DNA of 26,221 bases, from assembly GCA_023807065.1 (NCBI GenBank), contig JAJJLU010003876.1:1-26221 (forward strand). The letters are read 5' to 3'. The position numbers and the translations under genes were made by a program. The notes below the pieces were generated by a model, which was not told the origin of the DNA, did not search any database, and saw nothing but the letters and a program-made list of their open reading frames with translations. This document shows positions 9,584 through 18,602 of this stretch, piece after piece. This DNA is from Isotricha intestinalis. Its lineage: Eukaryota > Ciliophora > Litostomatea > Vestibuliferida > Isotrichidae. The stretch's first letter is position 1, and every line of letters starts with the position of its first letter.

Positions 9584-10236
9584 TATTTAAATTATATATA
9601 ATTTATTTTTAAGATATTTGTGATTTATATATGATGGTTAAAAAAGATAATATTTATAAAATCATAATATAATTTTTTTTTGGTTTGTGTTTTTAATAAA
9701 TTTTTTTGGTTATTTTTATTTGTTTTTGGAAAGAAAAAAAGTTTGAGGATGTTTTTTTTTTTGATTTTTTTTGGAAAAGGAAAGGCACTTTAACATTTTT
9801 ATTATTCAAAGAATAATATTTTAATTTTTGTATATGATAATATTACATTAAATTTTGTCTTTATTTATTTATGAATAGTTGAGTCATGATTTATTTTTTA
9901 ATCTTTTTCTTTTTTTAAGGAAAAAGATTTTTTTTCGTCAACCATTTTTTTTTCTAAAATTTTGAAAATTATTTTATTCGATGAATAAATCCAATTAAAT
10001 TAATGTTCCATTTTTGGGGAAATAATTTATTCATCTTCTTATTTTCCATCATTCTTTTTATTTAAATAAGAAAATGATGTTTTTCACCATTTCATATTTT
10101 CTTTTAGATAAAGATAAAAAATTAATTTTAATAATTTAATATTTTAATCTGATAAAAATAAAAATCAACAAAACAGAAAATTAAAATTAATTTTTAAATA
10201 AAAAAAACCCAAATCAAAAAAAAAAAAAATATATAT
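9584..10236. other. Spacer rich in small inverted repeats
   Basis: No gene seen. It contains a perfect 10-bp hairpin (9900-9909 with 9920-9929, followed by a T-run), an 11-bp inverted repeat (9980-9990 with 10025-10035) and a 33-bp near-palindrome (10047-10079). It separates the 5' end of the ANP32-like gene from the 3' end of the DHHC gene, so it must hold the promoter of the former and the processing signals of the latter. Confidence 0.5.
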
Positions 10237-11208
10237 TTAAGGAGGAGAAATAGGAGAAGTAGTATAATTATTAGAGGCAAAATTTCCTAATTCAACAAAT
10301 TGATTATCTCCACTTTTAACTTTAGGTCCACTATTATAATCTCCAATATCATCATTCTTAGTTTTCCAAGTTAAACCATCTCCAACAGGTCTTCCAGCTT
10401 CACATTCATAAGGAATAAACCATAAACATTTATTATTTCCTAAAACTTGAATCCAATTTTCATAATAACCAATATTAAACTTTTCATTTTCTTCCTTATG
10501 TTCTTTATCAAGTGATTCTATAGTAGTTGAATTATTTATAATTAAACCAATATGAAATTTAAAAAACATTGTGATAATAAAGCTAAAAACTAAAGTAAAA
10601 GTATAAGTGACTAAAATAATTCCAGTATCAATTATTTTTGAATATTTTAATCTTTTATTAATAATATCCATAATAATTTGATATACAAAATAAGCAGCAG
10701 ATAAATCAAAATAAATAGTAATAATGGAAGTATAGAATAATAATTGGAAAAAATATTTTCTATTATAAAAACCAATACAATTATCAACCCAAGGACAATG
10801 ATGATCCATATTTAAAACACATTTATTACAAACAGAACAATGATGTGATCTTTCAGGTTTAAAAGCATTACAAATTAAACAATATCTTTTTCTTTTAAAA
10901 TCTTCATCTCCTATATAAAATCCCCAATATAATGGTATATCTCCTGGATTTGTATTCATTGCTGTTATAAATGAACTTATTAATAAAAGAAGTAATATTA
11001 TAAATATTATTAATGTTGGAATTAATATCTTTGTGTTTTTTGTTGACAAGTTCTTTATTATTATAATATATATGTAGGAATATGATTCTATTATTATTAA
11101 TAAAAATATCACAAATATTAAAAATTTTCCATAAAGACGTTTATTTTTTTTCTTCTCTGTTCGTGCTAATGGATCTTTTTCATTTGGGTTTTTATTGTTT
11201 TCATCCAT
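10237..11208 (-). CDS. DHHC-type protein S-palmitoyltransferase
   Basis: A 323-residue integral membrane enzyme that transfers palmitate from palmitoyl-CoA to protein cysteines. Four membrane helices are visible (about 28-51, 60-83, 153-176, 195-219). The cysteine-rich zinc domain lies between helices 2 and 3 (110-140), with CxxC and HHCSVCNKCVLNMDHHCPW. The catalytic DHHC is at 135-138 and NCIGFYNRKYF follows, all as expected. The family's DPG motif appears as NPG (87-89) and the TTxE motif as TTIE (228-231). The C-terminal cytosolic tail is 100 residues and polar. It lies 186 bp downstream of EMC6 on the same strand. All catalytic residues are intact. Substrates are unknown; the MGCG protein in this window is a possible type of client, by inference only. 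Confidence 0.95.
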   Translation of the reverse strand: MDENNKNPNEKDPLARTEKKKNKRLYGKFLIFVIFLLIIIESYSYIYIIIIKNLSTKNTKILIPTLIIFIILLLLLISSFITAMNTNPGDIPLYWGFYIGDEDFKRKRYCLICNAFKPERSHHCSVCNKCVLNMDHHCPWVDNCIGFYNRKYFFQLLFYTSIITIYFDLSAAYFVYQIIMDIINKRLKYSKIIDTGIILVTYTFTLVFSFIITMFFKFHIGLIINNSTTIESLDKEHKEENEKFNIGYYENWIQVLGNNKCLWFIPYECEAGRPVGDGLTWKTKNDDIGDYNSGPKVKSGDNQFVELGNFASNNYTTSPISPP

Positions 11209-11394
11209 TTAATAAAGTTTTTTTTATTTGGTTTTTTATTTTTAAATTTATGAAATAATTATATTATTTTCTTTGAATATTTTTTTTTTAACTTTTATTA
11301 TTTTTTTATGAATTAAAGATATATATTGATTTAAAGGAAAATTATTATTAATGTTAAAATATTTTTTTTAAATTTTCATTATTATGAAAATAAT

Positions 11395-11824
11395 TTAAAC
11401 ATATATGTGAACAAGATTATAAAACATAACCCAAAATATTGTATAAACCATTAAATGATTAAATAAACCTTGTATTAATAAACTGAAAACCGATTCAAAG
11501 AAATTTCCTCTTTGTCCTTGAGTATGAATAAAAACAAATATTGAAGTAAAAAAATAATTAATAAAATAAAATGATATTCCATATATTCCTGTTAAAGCAA
11601 AAATTCCTGCTATAATTCCTGCTAAAATTGCAGAGAAAAATCTCCTATTAAAATATTATTTTTAATTTTTATTCTTACACTGACATTATTCCTTCTATAT
11701 TTTTTGCTAAAGTCTTTTCATCTAAATTTTTTTCTTTTATCATTATTTCTTTTATTTTTAAATCACTTTCATCAAGATTATTATTTGAATTTTGTTTTGG
11801 GTTTTTATTATATTTTTTATTCAT
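11395..11824 (-). CDS. ER membrane complex subunit 6, two exons
   Basis: Exon 1 is 11824-11679 and exon 2 is 11644-11395. They are joined across a 34-nt GT-AG intron (11645-11678) that shifts the frame, so no single long open frame shows the gene. The product is 131 residues. A polar N-terminus of about 47 residues leads to SVRFFSAILAGIIAG, then FALTGIYGISFYF, a second hydrophobic segment, and a last helix ending IFWVMFYNLVHIYV. The GLTGLYGF and FWTFLYGMVHVY landmarks of EMC6 are matched, including the end of the protein. EMC6 is a membrane subunit of the complex that inserts weak membrane helices at the ER. It lies 62 bp downstream of the next minus-strand gene. The TAA stop falls exactly where the family ends, which supports TAA as a true stop. 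Confidence 0.87.
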
Positions 11825-11886
11825 CTTTAAAATATAAAAATAATTTTTTTTTGTGTTATTACTTTTTATTAAAAATATAAATTTAT

Positions 11887-12978
11887 TTATAAAAATAAAT
11901 TATGTTTTTTATTTGTTTCATTTGGTATATGATGCTTTTCATTTTCTGATGATATGTTATAACCTGAAAAAGAAATTTTATTGGAATTTAAATTTTTTGA
12001 AGAAAAACTTTGTTTCACATTATCATTTTCTTTATTTAAAAAAAATGATTTTTTTTTCAAATGAACTGAAGATAAATTCTTTCTATTATTTAATTTATGT
12101 TTCTTCTTTTTATTATTTTTTTCAAGTAAATATTTTTTAAAATTTTCTCTTGCCTCTAAAATTTGATTATTCGCTTTAATATTATATTTAATTTGATAAT
12201 TTATTTCTTTTTTAGATTGAATATATAATTCAGGATTTGTGTTTTCTTTTTTGAAAGATTTTTTATTATTTATTATAAATTTGTTTTCAGTCAAAGAATT
12301 AATCAAAGTGATTTTATAACTTTTATTATTTTTATTTATAACATTTTTATATTCATCCATTAATTGATCTGTTTCATTCTCATTCAATAAATTACTTTTT
12401 TCTTTTTTTGATTCATCATTTAAAAAACCATTTTTATAAATTTTTTTATTATTATTTAATTTAATATAATTAAATCTATTTACCTTATTTACTCCTTTTA
12501 AATGATTTTTTTCATTTTGTTTTAAGTATTGATGATGTTTTAATTTATATTCAAATACTTTTCTTTCTGAATAATTTTTAGTTTCAATAATATTATTCAG
12601 AAAATATTCTTGGTAAGTTAAATATAATTCTTTTTCATAAAGTTTTTCTAATTTTTTATTAATTTTTTGATTTATTTCAAAATATTTTTTTAAATATTCT
12701 TCAATAGATTCTTCTAATGTATTTTCACCAGAATTTTTTTTGAAATAAATTCTTTGTAATAAATTATTTTCATCAATTTTATAAGATAATTGAATTTTAT
12801 TTTTATTTATTTGAGAAATATAATATTCAATTGATTTAAAATTTTTTTTAATTTGTAAATTTTTTTTTTTTATTTCATTTTTCCTATAAATCAACCTAAA
12901 AACAATATCCTCAATGCAATTCAAAACCAAATTATCATTATAATTTAAATTTAAATTACAATCTATATAACTGTCCAT
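11887..12978 (-). CDS. Unknown Lys/Asn-rich coiled-coil protein (363 aa)
   Basis: I do not recognise this protein. It starts MDSYIDCNLNLNYNDN and ends at TAA. Residues about 25-150 are charged with regular hydrophobic spacing (RKNEIKKKNLQIKKNFKSI; EEYLKKYFEINQKINKKLEK) and probably form coiled coil. The second half is basic, low in complexity and likely disordered, with Ser/Asn-rich stretches near the end. There is no membrane helix, signal peptide or catalytic motif. Long uninterrupted frame and codon bias like its neighbours support a real gene. A cytoskeletal or basal-body role would fit but is a guess. Confidence 0.7.
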   Translation of the reverse strand: MDSYIDCNLNLNYNDNLVLNCIEDIVFRLIYRKNEIKKKNLQIKKNFKSIEYYISQINKNKIQLSYKIDENNLLQRIYFKKNSGENTLEESIEEYLKKYFEINQKINKKLEKLYEKELYLTYQEYFLNNIIETKNYSERKVFEYKLKHHQYLKQNEKNHLKGVNKVNRFNYIKLNNNKKIYKNGFLNDESKKEKSNLLNENETDQLMDEYKNVINKNNKSYKITLINSLTENKFIINNKKSFKKENTNPELYIQSKKEINYQIKYNIKANNQILEARENFKKYLLEKNNKKKKHKLNNRKNLSSVHLKKKSFFLNKENDNVKQSFSSKNLNSNKISFSGYNISSENEKHHIPNETNKKHNLFL

Positions 12979-13059
12979 TTATAACATAAAATAAATAAAA
13001 AAATTGTTTATCAGAAAAAAAAATCAACTAATAGACTTCAAAAAAAAAATATAAAATAA

Positions 13060-13553
13060 AATGAAAAATTATATTCATTATTTTCCTTTTTAGAACAATT
13101 ATATAATAGTAGAAAATTAATAGGAAAAATAGCATTTCAAAATTTAGTTGATATTTTAATATGAGATTTATCAACTGATAATATGTCAGAAATTTTATTT
13201 TTAAATAAGGGATATAATTTTTATAATGCAATAGGAGATGAACAAGTTATAAAATTTTAAAATGATTCTTCTATAATGTGACCAATTAAAAGAATATTAA
13301 ATTTTCAAAATTAAAAAACATAATATAAATTGTGAAAATAGTTTTAATTTCCTTTTTTATAATTATTTATTTAAAATTTTATTATCCACTTGAAAAGTGA
13401 TTTTCTATAATTGATTATAATGCTGAATTTGAAAATTATATTAATGAACTTATTGAAAAATGTAATTTTTTTATGATAATTATTTTATTCTTCTTATTTT
13501 TAATGATTTTTTTTTGGGTTAATTTTTATTATTCAAGAAAAAATTTTATGTAG
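13060..13553 (+). pseudogene. Decayed gene with stops at Trp and Gln positions
   Basis: Two plus-strand segments in different frames. Segment 1 (13060-13314) includes LEQLYNSRKLIGKIAFQNLV, STDNMSEILFLNKGYNFY and NAIGDEQVIKF. Its in-frame stops are TGA 13162, TAA 13258, TGA 13279 and a final TAA 13312. Segment 2 (13359-13553) includes YYPLEK, one TGA at 13398, FSIIDYNAEFENYINELIEK and a hydrophobic tail, ending at TAG. G+C in segment 1 is about 20, 16 and 3 at codon positions 1, 2 and 3, a strong coding signature. All three TGA codons sit where Trp would be natural (ILI-W-DLS, SIM-W-PIKR, LEK-W-FSI). No start codon, no recognised family. I read it as a decaying gene; an element using another genetic code is the alternative. 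Confidence 0.55.
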
Positions 13554-13836
13554 TTAATTTAAATAATATAAAATTAAAACCAAAATTCAAAGTTAAAAAA
13601 TGAATAATGTAATTTTATAATTTGTTCATATTATTTTCAAAAAAAAAAAATTATTAAGAATTAAATATAAAGTAAAAACATTTAATATTTTAATCAAAAA
13701 TATCTAACAAAAGTTTAAAAGATTATAAAATAACACAAGAAAAAAAAGAATAAAATTAAAAAAGAATTAAATTGAATATATTTCATAATATAAAAAAACA
13801 TATTATTTACAAAAAAATAAAATAAATTTTATAAAT

Positions 13837-15333
13837 TTACAAATCCTGTTCTTTCTTACTTTCAATCATTTCATGTAATTTATTCATTTCTTCTTTTTCA
13901 ATTTCCAAAGTAGCATTTAACCTAATCATTTTATTATGATTAATTTTTAATCTTTGTCTGATTTCTTCCTTTTGTTTTTTTTTAATAATTTCAAGTAAAG
14001 GAGAATATTGAGCACTAATTTCATCCATTATATTAATAGATTGTTTTTCATATTTTTTAGCAATTCTATCAACTAAATATAAAGCAACATCATCAGGTAA
14101 TTTACAAACTTTATCAGATAAACTTAATAATTCTGCTTTATCTTTATCCATTGAATAATAATCTTTATTTGCTGCAGAAAAATTTTTTTTTGCTGAATCA
14201 AATTCTAATTCTTTTTTTTCTTCTGATTTTTTATAATCTAATATTTCTTGCATATCTATTGTTTTAATTGATTCTAAATTATTTTTATCTGGTAATTTAC
14301 TATTATCTATTAATTTAAATAATTGATTATTACATTTTTCATTTGAACTTTGTAATAAATTTACTCTTTCATTTATTGTTGTCTTTAAATTTTTTTTTAA
14401 TTTTATTTCTTGTATTATTTTATTTTTTTGAGAAGGAGATAATAAATAAAAGTTTATTCTTCTTGATGATGATGATATTGTATTTGTATTTGTTATTTTT
14501 GATTTATTTGATTCTGATATTGTTTTTTTATTTAATGAATCTATTGTATTTAAATTTATTTTTGGGAAAATTCTCTTTTTTGGAGTTTTAAAATTATCAT
14601 TTGAATTATATGATGTTAATTTAAATAAATCATTTTTATTTATATTTCTTGAACGACTATGAGAAAAGAAATTTAATGATGTTTTATTATTTGATATATT
14701 TTTATTTGTATTTAATATATTAAAATTATTTTTAGGACTTTGACTTTTTATTTTAGGTTTGTTTACTATTTTTTTTTGAGGAGAAATTATTGAATAAACT
14801 GAATCTCTTTTATGCTTTTCTTCATTTTTTAATTTTGTAAATTCTTCTTGTACAATATCTATCCCTGTTTTAATTGAAAAATGTTGACTTTTTATTAAAA
14901 CATTTTTTTTTATTGAACTTATTTTATCATTATTCTTTAAATAAAGATATAATAAAGTACCAGCATCTATTCTATTTTCTAATTTTTGTTTTTGTTTTTC
15001 TTTTTCATAAATTAATTTTCTTCTTAAATTTGGAAAATTTCGAATAAAATCACCATTTAAATCAGAAAAATATTGTGTTAAACCTTTTTCTAATCTTAAT
15101 AAAGGACTTGGTTTTCTATTTGAATAAAGTAAATTTGCTTTGCCTAAAGTATTTTTAACCATATTTTTAATTTTTCTTTTCTTTTCATCTATTATTTTAT
15201 TAAAATTAAAAGCTTTTTTTAAATTTGTTCTTATCTTATTATCATTATACATTGAAGGATATTGCATTGTTTCTAAACTTGATTCAATATCATTACTTTT
15301 TAAATGAATTGTATTATCTTTTGATTTTTTCAT
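13837..15333 (-). CDS. Unknown basic, largely disordered protein (498 aa)
   Basis: Not recognised. It starts MKKSKDNTIHLKSND and ends QDL followed by TAA. Residues 60-160 are basic and may be folded (RKPSPLLRLEKGLTQYF; NRIDAGTLLYLYLKNND). The centre (about 190-300) is Ser/Asn/Lys-rich with several SPxK-like and TPKK sites (ISPQKK, SQSPKN, KTPKKR) that suit proline-directed kinases. A conserved-looking block, LPDDVALYLVDRIAKKYE (about 413-430), is followed by a C-terminal helix or coiled coil (about 440-498). It has no membrane segment. It is transcribed divergently from the cyclin across only 119 bp, so the two could share regulation, and the kinase sites would suit a cell-cycle substrate. 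That link is inference. Confidence 0.75.
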   Translation of the reverse strand: MKKSKDNTIHLKSNDIESSLETMQYPSMYNDNKIRTNLKKAFNFNKIIDEKKRKIKNMVKNTLGKANLLYSNRKPSPLLRLEKGLTQYFSDLNGDFIRNFPNLRRKLIYEKEKQKQKLENRIDAGTLLYLYLKNNDKISSIKKNVLIKSQHFSIKTGIDIVQEEFTKLKNEEKHKRDSVYSIISPQKKIVNKPKIKSQSPKNNFNILNTNKNISNNKTSLNFFSHSRSRNINKNDLFKLTSYNSNDNFKTPKKRIFPKINLNTIDSLNKKTISESNKSKITNTNTISSSSRRINFYLLSPSQKNKIIQEIKLKKNLKTTINERVNLLQSSNEKCNNQLFKLIDNSKLPDKNNLESIKTIDMQEILDYKKSEEKKELEFDSAKKNFSAANKDYYSMDKDKAELLSLSDKVCKLPDDVALYLVDRIAKKYEKQSINIMDEISAQYSPLLEIIKKKQKEEIRQRLKINHNKMIRLNATLEIEKEEMNKLHEMIESKKEQDL

Positions 15334-15452
15334 TTATTAATATTATAATAAAATTATTTTCAAAAAAAATTATTAATTCAAAATAAATTATAATTATTTT
15401 TTGATAATTTCAAATTATAATAAAAAAAGAAAATGTGTTTAATAAGATAAAA
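15334..15452. promoter_or_regulatory. Bidirectional promoter region with upstream ORF
   Basis: This 119-bp gap is all that lies between the start codons of two divergent genes, so both core promoters must sit here or reach into the genes. A five-codon upstream ORF (15433-15450, MCLIR then TAA) ends two bases before the cyclin ATG at 15453. If included in the mRNA it would be expected to lower or tune cyclin translation. The transcript start is not known. Confidence 0.5.
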
Positions 15453-16664
15453 ATGTCAGAAAAAAATGAATTATTAACATTATCAAAAAAAGAAGAACCT
15501 CTTTTTCTCTTAAGTAAAACAAAAAGAAAAGAAATAAAAAAGAAATTTAAAAAGAAAATATTTTCAATTTTAAAAGGAGAAAAAACATTAACAGAAAAAA
15601 TAATAAATACTCCAGTTAAATTAGTTTCAACACCTCAAAATATTTTAGAATCAAAATCAACAGATTGTAATACAACACCTCAAATTAAAAAAAAAAAATT
15701 TATAAGACAAATAAGTCCAAAAGAAATAGAAGTTAAATATGATTTTTATACAAATATGAAAAATAAAGATTCCATAATGTTACTTTTTAAAAAAGATTAT
15801 ATGGAAAAATTAACCCAAATAGATCCAAGAAAAAGAATAATATTATTAGATTGGATAATGGAAGTTTGTTGTTTATTTAATTTTAAAAGAGAAACATACC
15901 ATTCAACTGTTGTTTTAATTGATAATTATTTATCTCAAATTGATGACTTACAAATAAAAGATTATCAATTAGTTGGTGTAACATGTTTATTAATTTGTGC
16001 TAAAAATGAAGAAATTGTTGTTCCTTCAGTTCAAAATTTTGCAGAAACTACTAAATTTACTTATATGTCAAATGATATATTAAACTTTGAAAGAGAAATT
16101 TTATTTACTTTAAAATGGAAAATTCAAAATTTAAATTTATGCTTTTGGACTGATTATTATATGAAAAAATGGGATGATTTTGTTAAAAAAGAAAATGAAA
16201 ATTATAATAATAATCATGAATTATTACCTTTATTTTTTACAAAGGATAAAAATTGGGATTTATATAAATTATTTTTTCTTATTATTGATACTGTTTCTTA
16301 TGAATATTATCATATTTTCAAAGATATGAAAATATTAGTTGCTTGTGTTTTATATTTTTTAATTGGAGGTAAATTATCTATTTTTAATTTAAATGATATT
16401 AAAAATATTTCTCAAAATGAAAAATTAATTGAAAATTATTATAATTATAATATATTTTTTAATGATTTCATTAAAAAATCACTTAAAATTGAACTTATTG
16501 AAGGTTATTTTAGTTATATTGCTTTATTTTTTAATAAATCTCTTTTTGAAATTGAAAATGATTTTTCTTTTAATGATAAATACATTCAAGATTATTCAAG
16601 AATTAAAAAAATTATCGCAGAAGAAATTGAAAAAAATATTAATATTAAAAAAAGTGAAATATAA
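15453..16664 (+). CDS. Cyclin, E/A/B-type
   Basis: A 403-residue cyclin, the activating partner of a cyclin-dependent kinase. The ATG at 15453 is chosen; the frame is open six codons further but only to a GTG. The cyclin box spans about 125-240, with KRIILLDWIMEVCCLFNFKR, then LIDNYL, LVGVTCLLICAKNEE and FEREILFTLKW. The Lys of ICAK (184) and the Glu of FERE are the usual kinase-contact residues. A weaker second cyclin fold follows (about 255-390; DLYKLFFLIIDTVSYEYYHIF). The RxxLLDW signature is kept. The N-terminal 90 residues are basic and hold TP sites including NTPVK, a CDK consensus. The divergent second half and the YEYYHIFKDM block favour a cyclin E-like protist cyclin over a mitotic B type. 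No clear destruction box is visible. The exact class is uncertain. Confidence 0.93.
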   Translation: MSEKNELLTLSKKEEPLFLLSKTKRKEIKKKFKKKIFSILKGEKTLTEKIINTPVKLVSTPQNILESKSTDCNTTPQIKKKKFIRQISPKEIEVKYDFYTNMKNKDSIMLLFKKDYMEKLTQIDPRKRIILLDWIMEVCCLFNFKRETYHSTVVLIDNYLSQIDDLQIKDYQLVGVTCLLICAKNEEIVVPSVQNFAETTKFTYMSNDILNFEREILFTLKWKIQNLNLCFWTDYYMKKWDDFVKKENENYNNNHELLPLFFTKDKNWDLYKLFFLIIDTVSYEYYHIFKDMKILVACVLYFLIGGKLSIFNLNDIKNISQNEKLIENYYNYNIFFNDFIKKSLKIELIEGYFSYIALFFNKSLFEIENDFSFNDKYIQDYSRIKKIIAEEIEKNINIKKSEI

Positions 16665-16793
16665 AAAAAGAGAAAAAGATTTTTAATTTGAACATTATAT
16701 ACCTTTAATATTTTTATTTAATATACAATAAAATAAATTAAAATTAAAGGATTAATAAATAAAAAGAAATTTAATTAATTAAATAACCTATAC

Positions 16794-18398
16794 TTATATT
16801 TCAATCATAATAAAAGTCATATTATCAGCATTTTCTCTATTTCCTTCAGATTTAGCTTCAACTAAAATATCATATCTGATCAAATCAACAATTTTAGGAA
16901 TATTTTTTAAATGAAATTGTTTATTTTCTTCTTGAGAAATTAAATATTTATTAATCATACTAAAAATTTGTGAATAACTTAAAAATTGGAAAATACCATC
17001 AGAAGCTAAAATAATAAAAGAATCTTCTTTTTGACTTAAAGAAAATATTCTAAATTCAGCTCTATTACTAATTAAATATTCTTTAAAAGTATTATAATTA
17101 TTTAATTTTAATAAATGATATTTTTCTTTATCTTTAAATTTCCAATCACCAAAAGCTCTACTAACAGCAATACTTCCTAATAATCTTCCATCGTTAGAAA
17201 CAAAACCTCCTTTTTTTTCAATTCTATTTAATTCATCTTTTCTTGTTGGTTTTAAATCTCTACTTAAAAAAACTTTTTGTTCATTTTTTTTCATTAATAT
17301 TGATAAACTATCTCCTAAATTTAAACATAAAACTATATTTCCTAAATAAAAATTAGCAACACAAGTTGAACCATGATAAACAGAGAAATTTTTTTCATAT
17401 TGATAATAATGTAAATCAATAATAATAATAGTATCTTGAACAATTTTAATAAAATCATCAATGAAATTTTTAGAATCATTTAAATTATATTGTTTATCTC
17501 TTAAAGAATAATGTAAATATTTATGGAAATTTTTTCTTAAAAATTCAGAACAAGTGACTCCACCATGACCATCATAAACAGCATAAAAGGGAACAATAAT
17601 ATCTTCAAATATTCTTAAATCATCAACTATACAAAATTTATCTTCTTGAGTTGGTCTATCACCATATTCAGTAAATGTTCCCCAATTTTGTGCTATTATT
17701 CTAAATATTGTTCTTCCTATTTTTATTACATCTCCAGCTTTAATTAAAAAAAAATTTTTCTTCAATTTCATAAACATACCTTTATCTGTTATTTCTGATG
17801 TCTCATTTACCATTATTATCTTATTATTATATTTATTTAATGAATATCTTAAATCTTCTATACAATCTAATTGAAGTATTATATCTGATGTATTTTTACC
17901 TATTGATATTTTGTTATCTTCTAATTTTAATGATGTCATTTTTTTAGTTCCTTTTATTATTTCTAAATAAATATCTTTTGAATTATTTTCAAATTTTACA
18001 AACAAAGAATATTGAAATAATTGAAATTGAGTATCTTCAATTATTTCATATCCATCTTCTAAATTATGTAATCTTATCCAAGTTCCAGTTTTACTTTCTA
18101 AATCAGTTAATTTATAATAAAATGTATTATTTACATATTCTAACATACAATGTTTAGGAGAAACTTCATCATCTTTTAATAATATATTTGTTCCTTCTTC
18201 TTCACTCCCTATTATTATTTTATCTCCTAAATTTTTTAATCTACATTGTTTATTTCCAAATACTCCATCTACTCCTCTTAATATATAATCACATGGAAAA
18301 AATTTTAATTCTGATTTTTTTATATTTTTATGTTCTTCTGATTTAAATAGTCTTGCATATAATTTTTTGTCTTCTGTTTCTGATTTTATATTTTCCAT
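16794..18398 (-). CDS. FHA-FHA-PP2C protein phosphatase
   Basis: A 534-residue fusion. An FHA fold lies at about 40-135 (IIIGSEEE, then SPKHCMLEY at 80-88, then KTGTWIRL). A second FHA-like fold lies at about 145-235 (ISIGKNTSDIIL to IKIGRTIFRII). A complete PP2C/PPM Ser/Thr phosphatase domain spans about 238-534. Its metal and catalytic motifs are all present: GDRPTQED (246-253), DGHGG (276-280), GSTCVA (343-348), GDS (362-364), SRDLKPT (379-385), LLGSIAVSRAFGDW (407-419), ASDGIF (465-470) and ADNMT (524-528). The FHA Arg that normally contacts phosphothreonine is Ser65 in the first fold and Lys168 in the second, and the second lacks SxxH. The first could still bind weakly; the second is probably structural. 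KAPP-like plant proteins pair FHA and PP2C too, with one FHA. Membrane segments are absent, so it is probably cytosolic or nuclear. Confidence 0.95.
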   Translation of the reverse strand: MENIKSETEDKKLYARLFKSEEHKNIKKSELKFFPCDYILRGVDGVFGNKQCRLKNLGDKIIIGSEEEGTNILLKDDEVSPKHCMLEYVNNTFYYKLTDLESKTGTWIRLHNLEDGYEIIEDTQFQLFQYSLFVKFENNSKDIYLEIIKGTKKMTSLKLEDNKISIGKNTSDIILQLDCIEDLRYSLNKYNNKIIMVNETSEITDKGMFMKLKKNFFLIKAGDVIKIGRTIFRIIAQNWGTFTEYGDRPTQEDKFCIVDDLRIFEDIIVPFYAVYDGHGGVTCSEFLRKNFHKYLHYSLRDKQYNLNDSKNFIDDFIKIVQDTIIIIDLHYYQYEKNFSVYHGSTCVANFYLGNIVLCLNLGDSLSILMKKNEQKVFLSRDLKPTRKDELNRIEKKGGFVSNDGRLLGSIAVSRAFGDWKFKDKEKYHLLKLNNYNTFKEYLISNRAEFRIFSLSQKEDSFIILASDGIFQFLSYSQIFSMINKYLISQEENKQFHLKNIPKIVDLIRYDILVEAKSEGNRENADNMTFIMIEI

Positions 18399-18513
18399 TT
18401 TTTATTTTTTTTTTTAATTTTTATGTTTGAAAAATATTTTATTTAAATTTTTTTTTTTTGAAATTATATATTTTGGAGATTAATATATTTAATAGAATTT
18501 AAATTATATATAC

Positions 18514-18585
18514 GTCTTGCTGGCGCAATGGAAGCGCATCAGACTTCTAATCTGGGGGTTCTGGGTTCGAGTCCCAGGCAGGATG
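18514..18585 (+). tRNA. tRNA-Arg(TCT)
   Basis: A 72-nt cloverleaf without intron: acceptor GTCTTGC with GCAGGAT (two G-U pairs), D stem GCGC/GCGC with a GG-containing loop, anticodon stem TCAGA/TCTGG, loop CTTCTAA with anticodon TCT, a five-base variable loop, T stem CTGGG/CCCAG with loop TTCGAGT, and discriminator G. The A box (TGGCGCAATGG) and B box (GGTTCGAGTCC) match RNA polymerase III signals. It decodes AGA, the dominant Arg codon in these genes. CCA is not encoded. Confidence 0.96.
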
Positions 18586-18594
18586 TTCGAAAAA

Positions 18595-18602
18595 TTTTTT
18601 TT
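18595..18602 (+). terminator. RNA polymerase III terminator of tRNA-Arg
   Basis: A run of eight T starts nine bases after the last tRNA base, the usual termination signal for tRNA genes. Confidence 0.85.
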
